A stretch of DNA of 64,000 nucleotides from Orrella daihaiensis (lineage in GTDB: Bacteria > Pseudomonadota > Gammaproteobacteria > Burkholderiales > Burkholderiaceae_B): the NCBI RefSeq assembly GCF_022811525.1, contig NZ_CP063982.1, positions 2,728,001 through 2,792,000 on the forward strand, in the 5' to 3' direction. Shown here piece after piece: positions 33,909 to 41,774 of the stretch. How positions within the stretch are numbered: the stretch's first letter is position 1; each line of letters opens with the position of its first letter. Under the pieces are notes generated by a model. The model saw only the letters and a program-made list of their open reading frames with translations. It was not told the origin of the DNA and searched no databases. The position numbers and the translations under genes are program-made.

Positions 33909-34790
33909 ATGAAATGGTCTTTCACCAAAATGCACGGCGCCGGCAACGATTTCGTGGTGCTTGACGGCCTGTCCCAGGCTATCGAGATGACACCCGAATT
34001 AGCCCGTGCAATCGCACACCGCCAATTCGGGATTGGTTGCGACCAGATCCTTCTGGTGGATGCGCCAACTGACCCTAATGCGGATTTCAGGTATCGGATT
34101 TTTAATTCAGATGGCTCCGAAGTCGAGCATTGTGGCAACGGTGCCCGTTGTTTTGTGCGATTTGTGCATGAACGCAAGTTGTCTTCACGAAACCCTATTC
34201 GCGCGGAGATCGCCACGGGCCTCATTACATTGACCGAACTGCCAGACGGGCAAGTTCGAGTGGACATGGGACAAACTCGATTCGCACCAGCCGACTTGTC
34301 GTTTGACGCATCCGGGCTGGCGTCGCGTGTGGTGGGTCAGGACACACAATACGCATTGCCGCTTGACAATCAGAACCCGCCGGCTTGGTTGTCACTCGTG
34401 GCGATTTCCAATCCCCACGCTGTCCAGATCGTCGATGACATTAATACTGCGCCTGTGGCTTTAATTGGGCCGGCCATTGAGAGTCATCCGCGGTTTGCCA
34501 AACGCGTGAATGCCGGCTTTATGCAAGTACTCGATGCCCACAATATTCGACTGCGGGTGTATGAGCGCGGCGCAGGCGAAACGCTCGCCTGTGGCACGGG
34601 TGCTTGCGCAGCCGTTGCAAGCGGTATCCGCCAAGGGCTGCTAAAAAGCCCGGTGAAAGTACAAACGCGAGGTGGTACGCTGACCATTGAATGGGATGGC
34701 ACAACCTTACAAATGACAGGACCTGCAACCACCGTATTTGAAGGGCAGGTAAACATCGCGCAACTGATTGAATCGATTCCAACCTTTTGA
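33909..34790 (+). CDS. dapF: Diaminopimelate epimerase
   Basis: PLP-independent epimerase of 293 residues converting LL- to meso-diaminopimelate for lysine and peptidoglycan. The two catalytic cysteines sit in EHCGNGARC and ACGTGACAAV, in matching halves of the pseudo-symmetric fold. The start KWSFTKMHGAGNDFVVLDG is characteristic. The ATG at 33909 is preferred because it gives this start; an upstream ATG at 33879 overlaps the acyltransferase stop and would add ten unlike residues. It is followed within 8 bases by the DUF484 gene, then xerC, a conserved order. Confidence 0.96.
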   Translation: MKWSFTKMHGAGNDFVVLDGLSQAIEMTPELARAIAHRQFGIGCDQILLVDAPTDPNADFRYRIFNSDGSEVEHCGNGARCFVRFVHERKLSSRNPIRAEIATGLITLTELPDGQVRVDMGQTRFAPADLSFDASGLASRVVGQDTQYALPLDNQNPPAWLSLVAISNPHAVQIVDDINTAPVALIGPAIESHPRFAKRVNAGFMQVLDAHNIRLRVYERGAGETLACGTGACAAVASGIRQGLLKSPVKVQTRGGTLTIEWDGTTLQMTGPATTVFEGQVNIAQLIESIPTF

Positions 34791-34798
34791 GTGACTTT

Positions 34799-35473
34799 AT
34801 GACCGAGAACTTAAGCGCATTGACAGTGGCCCGGTTCCTGCAAGAGAACCCGGAATTTTTTTCTGATCACGCCGAGTTGTTTGCCGCACTCACTGTTCCA
34901 CATCCGAATCAGTCACGCGCCATATCCTTGGGCGAGCGTCAGATCATGACTTTGCGTGATCGCCAGAAAGATCTGGAAATGCGCCTAGCTGCACTGAGTC
35001 ACCAGGCCAGTTTCAATGAGTCGGTTGCCAACAAGGTGACCAGTTGGTGTGAAGTCATGCTAACGGCCCAAGATGCTCAAACCATTCCCGGCCATATCAT
35101 CGCCGGGCTAGCAGAGACCTTTGATATTCCTGAAGTCGGTATGCGTCTGTGGGGCCTGGACATAGCCACAGAAGGGGTGGGAGAGCCGGTTGATGAGGAC
35201 GCCCGGTTATTCGCCCAGAGTCTGACAGCGCCGTACTGTGGGCCCAATAAGGAATTTTCTGTCACACAATGGCTGCGCGATACACCCGCATCGATGGCCA
35301 TGGTTACCATCAAGCATGGTTCAGCTGACGCTGCACCGACAGTTGGTCTTCTTTTGCTTGCCTCTGACGATCCTGAGCGCTTTACCAGCGACATGGGCAC
35401 AACCTTCCTGGAGACAATCGGTCGGCTTGCGTCTGCAGCCATCGGTCGGTTGCCGCTCAAATCAGGGACATAG
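34799..35473 (+). CDS. DUF484 family protein
   Basis: A 224-residue cytoplasmic protein with the DUF484 (GAF-like) layout: N-terminal VARFLQENPEFFSDHAELFA and a basic helix SLGERQIMTLRDRQKDLEMR that may form a coiled coil, then a C-terminal GAF-like domain ending DMGTTFLETIGRLASAAIGR. Function is unknown, but the gene almost always lies between dapF and xerC, as here. The ATG at 34799 is chosen over a TTG at 34787. xerC starts 6 bases after its stop, so the two are probably cotranslated. Confidence 0.87.
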   Translation: MTENLSALTVARFLQENPEFFSDHAELFAALTVPHPNQSRAISLGERQIMTLRDRQKDLEMRLAALSHQASFNESVANKVTSWCEVMLTAQDAQTIPGHIIAGLAETFDIPEVGMRLWGLDIATEGVGEPVDEDARLFAQSLTAPYCGPNKEFSVTQWLRDTPASMAMVTIKHGSADAAPTVGLLLLASDDPERFTSDMGTTFLETIGRLASAAIGRLPLKSGT

Positions 35474-35479
35474 CTATCC

Positions 35480-36451
35480 ATGAACGCACCGGTTAACTTG
35501 CCTGAACCGATGCGCCAGTGGCTAGACTACCTCGCCACCCAACGTCGCTACGCTGCACATACGATTTCTGCCTACGAGCGCGATCTAAGACAGCTCGTTG
35601 AGCTCGCCACTGACATGGCACCGCAAGACATCGCCGAGCGGCACATTCGTCAATTCCTGGGCAAGCTGCATGGCCAAGGCCATCAGCCTAGAAGCCTGGC
35701 ACGAATGCTCTCGGCATGGCGCGGCTTTTACGCCTGGTGGGCTCCCAAAATCGGCTTGGCGCTAAACCCCGTGCAAGACGTTAAAGCCCCTAAAGCCAAC
35801 CGAAGCTTGCCGAAAGCCATGTCGGTAGATCAAACTCAAGCGCTGCTGGAGAACAGCGCTCTGGCAGCATCGCGTGAGCCACTGACCTTGCGTGATCGAG
35901 CCATCTTTGAACTGTTCTATTCCAGTGGTCTACGATTAAGCGAGTTGGTATCGCTAGACATCAGTTATTACAAATCATCCGACTACGAATCAAGTAGCTG
36001 GCTAGAGATCGCACAACAAGAGGTCCACGTGCTCGGTAAAGGTAACAAGCGGCGCACAGTTCCGGTCGGTCAACAAGCAACCCTAGCCCTAGAAGCCTGG
36101 CTATCGGTGCGCGATCAATTTGTAAAGCCTCAAAGTGACAGCTGTGACCAATTCGCCCTGTTTCTCGGTGAGCGTGGCAAGCGCATCCACCCCCGAGTGA
36201 TCCAACAGCGCCTCGCGCAGCTGGCTTTGGCCGCTGGCTTGCCCACCCGCGTGCATCCACATGTTCTGAGGCACAGCTTTGCCAGCCATGTGTTGCAGTC
36301 AGCTCAAGATCTGCGTGCCGTTCAGGAAATGCTCGGGCATGCCAGTATCTCGACTACGCAGGTTTACACAAAACTCGATTTCCAACATCTGGCCTCAGTT
36401 TATGACGCTGCCCATCCTCGGGCCAACCGAAAATCCTCGGATAAATCCTGA
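35480..36451 (+). CDS. xerC: Tyrosine recombinase XerC
   Basis: Site-specific recombinase of 323 residues resolving chromosome dimers at dif together with XerD. The SAM-like N-terminal domain has LDYLATQRRYAAHTISAYERD. The catalytic set is complete: Arg in YSSGLRLSELV, Lys in LGKGNKRRTVPVG, HVLRH in the HxxR box, LGHASIS, and the nucleophile Tyr in TQVYTKLD. A stretch of about 15 extra residues (ISYYKSSDYESSSW) lies between boxes I and the beta-lysine, as in other members of this bacterial group. Its conserved housekeeping context excludes a mobile-element integrase. Confidence 0.95.
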   Translation: MNAPVNLPEPMRQWLDYLATQRRYAAHTISAYERDLRQLVELATDMAPQDIAERHIRQFLGKLHGQGHQPRSLARMLSAWRGFYAWWAPKIGLALNPVQDVKAPKANRSLPKAMSVDQTQALLENSALAASREPLTLRDRAIFELFYSSGLRLSELVSLDISYYKSSDYESSSWLEIAQQEVHVLGKGNKRRTVPVGQQATLALEAWLSVRDQFVKPQSDSCDQFALFLGERGKRIHPRVIQQRLAQLALAAGLPTRVHPHVLRHSFASHVLQSAQDLRAVQEMLGHASISTTQVYTKLDFQHLASVYDAAHPRANRKSSDKS

Positions 36452-36533
36452 GTTGCCATGCGGCAACCCAAACGTTGGAAACTTGTGACGTGCCATACTG
36501 TCTCAACGTTGATTTGGTGAACAAGCACAAACA

Positions 36534-37241
36534 ATGACAGACATGAATCTCGTACCAAACCGCATCACAAAGCATTTGCGATGGCTCACATTTGTTGTGG
36601 TAATTGCGATGCTTTTAGCGCTACCTATTCGGGCCCTTGCCCACCCGCACATGTGGGTAGAGGGCAAAGTGCAATTGATGTTTGATGCGCAGGGCGCTGT
36701 CACTGGCGTGACACAGACCTGGCTATTCGACGAAATGTTCTCAAGTTACGCCAAGCAAGGGTTACCGGTAGGCTCGGATAATCGCCCCCCACAATCTGAA
36801 CTCGACAAGATCGGCAAATCTTGGATCGAAGCACTGGCAGATCCCATGTCTCACTACTTCACGCGCATCATGCATGGCAATCGCGAGGTCCCCACCGGTC
36901 CGGCACAGCGTGTTCGAGTCGACTGGGACAGTAAGGCACAGCAGATGTCGCTTCAATTCGAACTGCCCCTGTTAACCCCCTTGATGCCCGGCGATCGGCC
37001 ATTGGTGGTCTCAGTAGCGGACCCAACGTTCTATGTCGCGTACAGTTTTGAGGCCCCAGATGCCGTCACCTTGCTGGCGGCGCCATCAAGCTGTAGTGCC
37101 AAATATGAAATGCCCAAACCGCTTGACGCACAAACAGCCCAGCGTCTTGCTGCGATCGGACCTGATGTCACCGAACTGCCTTCTGACCTGATGGCAGTTA
37201 CTCAAACTCTGCAACACCGGGTAATTCTGACATGCCTGTGA
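36534..37241 (+). CDS. DUF1007 periplasmic protein
   Basis: A 235-residue secreted protein with a signal peptide (hydrophobic WLTFVVVIAMLLALPI, cut near ALA-HPH). The DUF1007 core starts with the metal-like HPHMWVEGKVQLMFD and GVTQTWLFDEMFSSY, then DPTFYVAYSFEAPD. It overlaps the NicO transporter gene by 10 bases. This pair is a known association, and DUF1007 proteins are thought to assist metal transport. Placement opposite znuABC points to zinc rather than nickel, an inference. Confidence 0.87.
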   Translation: MTDMNLVPNRITKHLRWLTFVVVIAMLLALPIRALAHPHMWVEGKVQLMFDAQGAVTGVTQTWLFDEMFSSYAKQGLPVGSDNRPPQSELDKIGKSWIEALADPMSHYFTRIMHGNREVPTGPAQRVRVDWDSKAQQMSLQFELPLLTPLMPGDRPLVVSVADPTFYVAYSFEAPDAVTLLAAPSSCSAKYEMPKPLDAQTAQRLAAIGPDVTELPSDLMAVTQTLQHRVILTCL

Positions 37242-38302
37242 AACCACGACTATCGCAAGCTCATCAAGAGCTGCTGGTTTTTGTAGTTGGTGCATTACTG
37301 TTACTGGTCAGTGCGACAGCCCTGGCACAGTCACCCCATCCATTTGCCGTACCTGAACAGCGCCTACCAACACCAACATCGGGCTGGTTCGCGCAATGGT
37401 CTGGCCAAATTGCCATCTGGCAATCAGAGTTCTACCGCGAGTTGACCGGTGCGGTTCGCGCCTGGAAGGCTGACGGTTGGCAAGCTTGGGGCCTACTGGG
37501 TCTGTCATTTGCATACGGTGTGTTTCACGCGCTCGGCCCAGGCCACGGCAAAGCGATCTTGTCTGCCTATGTCTTGGCCAATCGAGAAACTATCCGTAAC
37601 GGAGCCATTCTGGCGTTTGTATCTGCACTGATTCAAGCATTGGTCGCCATTGTGATGGTGGGTATTGCAGCGGGTATTTTGAATGTCACGGGGGCAGTAC
37701 TTAACGAAGTCACGGCACTTTTAGAGCTAGGTGCGTACGCACTGCTGACTCTTTTGGGCGCGTGGCTAGTCTACAAACACATTTTCAAACCAGTCCTCGG
37801 CTGGCTGTCATCTGTAAGCACAAAAGAGCATCAGCATCATAATCACCATCACGATCACCACCACCATCAGCACGAACACCATCATCATCACGACCCCCAC
37901 ACCCACGACGATGCGTGTGGCTGCGGCCATGTGCACATGCCTGATCCGGCGCAAATTGCAGGCAAACTAAATTGGCGTAAAGCGTGGGGGGCGATTGTCG
38001 CCATTGGTCTGCGTCCATGCTCTGGGGCCATCCTAGTACTGGTGTTTGCCCTGTCGCAGCAGTTCTTTGTCGCAGGAATTGCCGCCGCACTGGCCATGGG
38101 GCTAGGCACTGGTTTAACGGTAGCCACACTGGCGATGCTGTCGCTAACCGCGGGCCGCATGGCTGAAGCGGCTGGTGGTGGTCAAGGCCGTCAATGGGGT
38201 CAGGCGATTGGCGCAACCCTGCAGGGCGTTGCGTCAATCGCGGTAATGCTGTTCGGTATTTTGCTGTTTAGCGCTGCCTGGCAGTATGGCGCGCTGAACT
38301 AA
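37232..38302 (+). CDS. NicO-family metal transporter (RcnA/HoxN-like)
   Basis: A 356-residue membrane protein of the NicO superfamily. A hydrophobic N-terminal segment precedes the family motif GVFHALGPGHGKAILSAYVL, then helices at about 125-185. A cytoplasmic loop (about residues 196-235) holds more than 20 histidines with Asp and Cys (DACGCGHVHMP). The second family motif GLRPCSGAILVLVFAL follows, with further helices to the C-terminus. RcnA relatives export nickel and cobalt. The DUF1007 partner and the adjacent zinc uptake and zur genes suggest this one handles zinc, but direction and ion are unproven. Confidence 0.88.
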   Translation: MPVKPRLSQAHQELLVFVVGALLLLVSATALAQSPHPFAVPEQRLPTPTSGWFAQWSGQIAIWQSEFYRELTGAVRAWKADGWQAWGLLGLSFAYGVFHALGPGHGKAILSAYVLANRETIRNGAILAFVSALIQALVAIVMVGIAAGILNVTGAVLNEVTALLELGAYALLTLLGAWLVYKHIFKPVLGWLSSVSTKEHQHHNHHHDHHHHQHEHHHHHDPHTHDDACGCGHVHMPDPAQIAGKLNWRKAWGAIVAIGLRPCSGAILVLVFALSQQFFVAGIAAALAMGLGTGLTVATLAMLSLTAGRMAEAAGGGQGRQWGQAIGATLQGVASIAVMLFGILLFSAAWQYGALN

Positions 38303-38329
38303 GTGAAACAGATACCAACCTCGTCGAGA

Positions 38330-39331
38330 TTACTGCTGCAATGTCGACCAAATCAGATCGGCGTTATACGCAAACATTTTGAGGTAAGTGTCTGCCACTG
38401 TGCCGGGTGCAGACAACGCATCCGAATAAAGCTCGCCACCCACACGTACACCCGTTTCTTCGGAGATCCGGTTCATCAACCTTGGGTCAGCCATGTTCTC
38501 AACGAACAAGGCCCTGACTTTGTCATGTTTGATTTCTCGGATCAGGCGTGCAACGTCAGCGGCTGATGGCTCGCGTTCAGTCGTCCAACCCTGCAGAGAA
38601 AAGAACTTGATGTCGTAGGCTTGCGCAAAATACTCAAACGCGCCGTGTGATGCAATCACACGCCGGTCCTGAGCGGGAATTTCAGCCAGACGGTTGCGTA
38701 TCTGCTGATTCAAAGCATCAATCTCAGCGACGTATCGATCAGCGCGAAGATTGATGTCAGTAGCAGCCGATGGCGCGACTTGAAGCAGTGCATCACGGAT
38801 GTTTTTTACATAGATCTTGGCATTGCTCAAATCCTGCCAGGCATGGGGATCGAAATCACCATGATCGTGGTGATCGTGCTTGTGATCGGCGTGTTTATGC
38901 TTATCGTGCTTATCGTGCTTATCATGCGAATGCTTGCCATGATCGTGACCATCGTCTTTAGCCTCTGAAATTTCAATCGGCTTGATGCCCTCGGTGGCCA
39001 CGACGAGCTTTCCTTTGAATCCGGAAGACTTAATCAATCGATCAATCCAGCCTTCGAAACCCAAGCCATTGATGACAACGACGTCAGCTTGGGCCAGCGC
39101 TTTGGCATCAGCAGGGCTTGGATCAAAGACGTGTGCATCTTCATCGGGACCCACCAAGGAAGTCACGATTACATTTTCACCGCCAACTTGATGAACCATA
39201 TCCGCCAAAATAGAAAAGGTCGCAACCACCTTGACGGGTTCTGAGTTTGCGGCAAGTGCCGAGGCGGGCATTACAGCCACGACAGAGCAGGCTGCCACAG
39301 AGGATAAGAACTTAATCAATCTGACTCTCAT
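38330..39331 (-). CDS. znuA: Zinc ABC transporter substrate-binding protein
   Basis: Periplasmic cluster A-I metal receptor of 333 residues with a signal peptide (cut near ALA-ANS). Zinc ligands are expected at the HQVGG histidine (MVHQVGG), the histidine after the loop (HAWQD), and ASHGAFEYFAQAYD. A charged His/Asp/Lys-rich loop (about residues 130-165, HDKHDKHDKHKHADHKHD) marks it as zinc- rather than manganese-specific. It is the last gene of znuCBA, 13 bases after znuB. It delivers Zn2+ to ZnuB. Confidence 0.94.
   Translation of the reverse strand: MRVRLIKFLSSVAACSVVAVMPASALAANSEPVKVVATFSILADMVHQVGGENVIVTSLVGPDEDAHVFDPSPADAKALAQADVVVINGLGFEGWIDRLIKSSGFKGKLVVATEGIKPIEISEAKDDGHDHGKHSHDKHDKHDKHKHADHKHDHHDHGDFDPHAWQDLSNAKIYVKNIRDALLQVAPSAATDINLRADRYVAEIDALNQQIRNRLAEIPAQDRRVIASHGAFEYFAQAYDIKFFSLQGWTTEREPSAADVARLIREIKHDKVRALFVENMADPRLMNRISEETGVRVGGELYSDALSAPGTVADTYLKMFAYNADLIWSTLQQ
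38898..38924. repeat. Tandem 9-bp repeat in the ZnuA His-rich loop
   Basis: Three units of TGCTTATCG (the last ends in A) encode the repeated Asp-Lys-His triplet of the loop. Such a repeat may change in number by slippage and alter loop length without a frameshift. Confidence 0.8.
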
Positions 39332-39344
39332 GATTCAAACCTCC

Positions 39345-40211
39345 TTAAGATTCTCGATGACGTGCCACTGGAATGAATCGCAACAACAAACCATCGTTAG
39401 CGCCAAACAAAAGCGACATCAAATAAATTGCACCAGCCGTCAAAACAATCGCAGGCCCTGACGGCAAGCTAAAGTGATACGACAACAAAAGTCCCAACGA
39501 GCCACTGACCATGGCAAACAAGCTTGCGAGCACGCAGGCCTTCGGTATGTCTCGCGACCATGATCGCGCCGCGATGGCGGGCAACATCAACAGACCCACG
39601 GCCATTAAGGTGCCCAGCGTTTGGAAACAGGCGACAAACGTGAGAACCACGGTCAACATAAATAGCTGATTTACCCATTTGCCTGACTGTCCAAACTGCA
39701 TCAAAAACAACGGATCAAAACTACTGGCCAACAAGACGCGCCAGATAAATGCCAACAGCACCAACGCCACACTGGTTGCCGCTGCAATCAAAACCAACGC
39801 ACTGGCATCGACTGCGAGAATGCTGCCAAATAACAAGTGCATGAGGTCTACGCTGCTACCCTTGACCGAAATCAGTGTCACCCCGATTGCTAAAGCGATC
39901 AGGTGAAACGCTGCCAAACTGGCGTCTTCCTTTTGTGATGTGTTGCTGGCAACAAAGCTTGCCAGCAATGCAACAAACAACGCGCTCACAAAAGCACCCA
40001 ACCCCAGCACGGGTAAAGACATGCCGGCAATGAAATAACCAACCGCCGCACCGGGCAACACCGCATGAGCGATGGCGTCACCGGCCAAGCTCATGCGTCG
40101 CATGACCAGTAAGACGCCTACGGGCCCACTGATTAAAGCAAGGGCCAATGACGCCACCAATGCTCGCCGCATGAAGGTAAATTCGACAAAAGGCATCCAC
40201 AGTGCATCCAT
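39345..40211 (-). CDS. znuB: Zinc ABC transporter permease
   Basis: A 288-residue ABC-3 family permease with about eight hydrophobic helices. Characteristic stretches are FMRRALVASLALALISGPVG, LVMRRMSLAGDAIAHAVLPG, an acidic loop and GTLMAVGLLMLPAIAARSWS. It forms the channel of the ZnuABC importer. Its ATG shares one base with the znuC stop (TAATG), giving strict translational coupling. The gene is complete and of normal length. Confidence 0.94.
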   Translation of the reverse strand: MDALWMPFVEFTFMRRALVASLALALISGPVGVLLVMRRMSLAGDAIAHAVLPGAAVGYFIAGMSLPVLGLGAFVSALFVALLASFVASNTSQKEDASLAAFHLIALAIGVTLISVKGSSVDLMHLLFGSILAVDASALVLIAAATSVALVLLAFIWRVLLASSFDPLFLMQFGQSGKWVNQLFMLTVVLTFVACFQTLGTLMAVGLLMLPAIAARSWSRDIPKACVLASLFAMVSGSLGLLLSYHFSLPSGPAIVLTAGAIYLMSLLFGANDGLLLRFIPVARHRES

Positions 40212-40999
40212 TAGTGATGCTCCTTGCCCGACGCATGCACGTGTACATGCTCCACACCCGGCGCCTCACACCAGGAAGCCGTGTCTTGCCAGGCTAGCGA
40301 CCGGTGATTGGCCTGAGCAAGATGTGCATTGGATAGCGCTTGTGCAGTCTCCCCCCAACTGACCAACTCGCGCGCAATCAACAGGGTCTGCGGGAAGTGC
40401 TCACGCACCATGTCCAGATCGTGCAACACTGCGACTACCGTACGACCCTCGCGGTGCCAACCCGACACCACACTCAACAAGTCGCGCGTTGTAGCCGCAT
40501 CCAGCGCACTAAAGGGCTCGTCGAGCAAGATCACAGGTGCATTCTGGACAATCAGACGTGCGAACAGAACGCGTTGCAATTGCCCCACCGAGAGCTCATC
40601 AACCAGACGATCTTCAAATCCCTTTAAACCAACTTGTTCAAGCGCTTTGTCAATGGCCTCGCGCTCTTGCTGACCCACTGTCCCGAGTGCGCCAACACGG
40701 GGCCAAGCTCCCATGGCGACCACTTCAAGTACCCGTAATGGAAAATCTGAATTGATGCCGGATAACTGCGCTAAAAAAGCCACCGCACCTGGTCTGCTTA
40801 AGTCAGCGCTGCGCTCGATCTTTCCGTGTGTAGGCCGTCGTAAACCAGCCAGTGCAGCCAATAACGTCGATTTACCCGCGCCATTGGGTCCGACAATCGC
40901 GGTTAACGATCCCGCTTGAAAGTCACCGCTGATGTGGTGAACAGCTGGATGGCCGTGGTAGGCAATCGTGACATCCGACAGACAAAATGCAATATCCAC
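40211..40999 (-). CDS. znuC: Zinc ABC transporter ATP-binding protein
   Basis: ATPase of 262 residues with Walker A GPNGAGKST, signature ELSVGQLQRVLFARLI, Walker B VILLDEPFSALD and the switch His in VAVLHDLDMV. The C-terminal tail ends in several histidines (VEHVHVHASGKEHH), which fits zinc service. It is followed by znuB and znuA. A 40-codon ORF ends 7 bases before its ATG and probably precedes it on the same mRNA, which would start near the Fur/Zur box. Confidence 0.93.
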   Translation of the reverse strand: MDIAFCLSDVTIAYHGHPAVHHISGDFQAGSLTAIVGPNGAGKSTLLAALAGLRRPTHGKIERSADLSRPGAVAFLAQLSGINSDFPLRVLEVVAMGAWPRVGALGTVGQQEREAIDKALEQVGLKGFEDRLVDELSVGQLQRVLFARLIVQNAPVILLDEPFSALDAATTRDLLSVVSGWHREGRTVVAVLHDLDMVREHFPQTLLIARELVSWGETAQALSNAHLAQANHRSLAWQDTASWCEAPGVEHVHVHASGKEHH

Positions 41000-41006
41000 G
41001 ATCAGA

Positions 41007-41129
41007 TCACCCTGCGAAACCGGTCACGAGCCAGACAGCGAACCACAGAGGCGCCAACAGCAAAGCGACCAGCGCCAATCGGCGGGTAATGCCCCATAGA
41101 AGCGGGTGTGAACGGTGATGAGATGCCAT
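41007..41129 (-). CDS. 40-residue putative membrane peptide at the head of the znu operon
   Basis: A 40-codon frame (ATG 41129, TGA 41007) fills the space between the Fur/Zur box and znuC. The N-terminus is polar and basic with three histidines (MASHHRSHP). The rest is one hydrophobic span, LALVALLLAPLWFAVWLV, flanked by RR, ending GFAG, so a single-pass inner-membrane peptide with the N-terminus inside is likely. Its stop is 7 bases from the znuC start. The ribosome site is weak. It has no match to a family I know. The position, size and hydrophobicity suggest a small accessory of the zinc importer, but chance cannot be excluded. Confidence 0.5.
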   Translation of the reverse strand: MASHHRSHPLLWGITRRLALVALLLAPLWFAVWLVTGFAG

Positions 41130-41183
41130 GACTGGTTGCGCCGATAAATCTTAAGTCCACGACTTTATAAGAGGAATTAATTA

Positions 41184-41205
41184 TAATGATAATTCATTAT
41201 CATTA
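41184..41205. promoter_or_regulatory. Fur/Zur box between znu and zur
   Basis: TAATGATAAT, two bases (TC), then its exact reverse complement ATTATCATTA. This closely resembles the GATAATGATAAT core of Fur-family operators and lies 55 bases from the small znu ORF and 55 bases from the zur start, so it can serve both divergent promoters. With a Fur-family gene adjoining a zinc importer, Zur is the likely binder. Confidence 0.8.
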
Positions 41206-41260
41206 ATAAGTCCCTAACTGAGGCTAAAAACACCATTGAGCTTGGGTTAAAGTGAGAGCC

Positions 41261-41641
41261 ATGGAAAGAAGCACGAAACAACGGGCTGCGATTCGTGAAG
41301 CACTTCAACGCGCTGATCGGCCTTTACTGGCAACTGAAGTGTTGGATATGGCCCAAAAGTCGGTGCCGTCATTGGGTATTGCCACTGTGTACCGGACTTT
41401 GAAGGCGCTGATCGAGCAGGAGTCTCTGCAAGTAGTTGAATTACCTGGGGAAAATCCTAGATTCGAGTTCGCGCACGGGCATCATCACCACTTCTGCTGT
41501 AAAGCCTGTGGACGGGTGTACGACATCCACGCCTGCCCCGGTGATTTCGGCCAAATGGTGCCGCCCGGCTTTCAGGTCAGTGACCATGAGGTAACACTTT
41601 ACGGACGCTGTGCAGATTGCGAGAACGCAATCCCTACTTGA
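41261..41641 (+). CDS. zur: Fur-family regulator, probable zinc uptake regulator
   Basis: A 126-residue Fur-family repressor. The winged helix covers RAAIREALQRADRPLLATEV and PSLGIATVYRTLKALIEQ. The dimerisation domain has a His-rich metal site (FEFAHGHHHHFCCKACGRVYD) and two CxxC-type pairs (CCKAC and CADC). It is short like Zur/PerR proteins and lies divergent from znuCBA with a Fur-like box between, so zinc regulation is the best reading; strict proof from sequence is not possible. The ATG at 41261 is preferred, but a GTG at 41252 would also fit. Confidence 0.88.
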   Translation: MERSTKQRAAIREALQRADRPLLATEVLDMAQKSVPSLGIATVYRTLKALIEQESLQVVELPGENPRFEFAHGHHHHFCCKACGRVYDIHACPGDFGQMVPPGFQVSDHEVTLYGRCADCENAIPT

Positions 41642-41774
41642 AATCTCGTGCTATCGCCCCCATTTTCATGCGGATTTCAGCACAGCTGGCGCAAATAGGT
41701 TAAAAACCCCTGTTCTGGATCGTGGCTAGCCAGGCCATGGCCGTTGTTAGTTTTTTTGCAAGTATCGATACACC

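Noticed and set aside
35480..36451. Integrase of a mobile element
   Set aside because: The tyrosine recombinase lies in the conserved dapF-DUF484-xerC context and has XerC motifs; no attachment-site repeats were seen.
37825..37905. Repeat array (CRISPR-like or satellite) of CAC/CAT units, also at 42478-42560
   Set aside because: The repetition is explained by histidine codons in reading frame and has no spacer structure.
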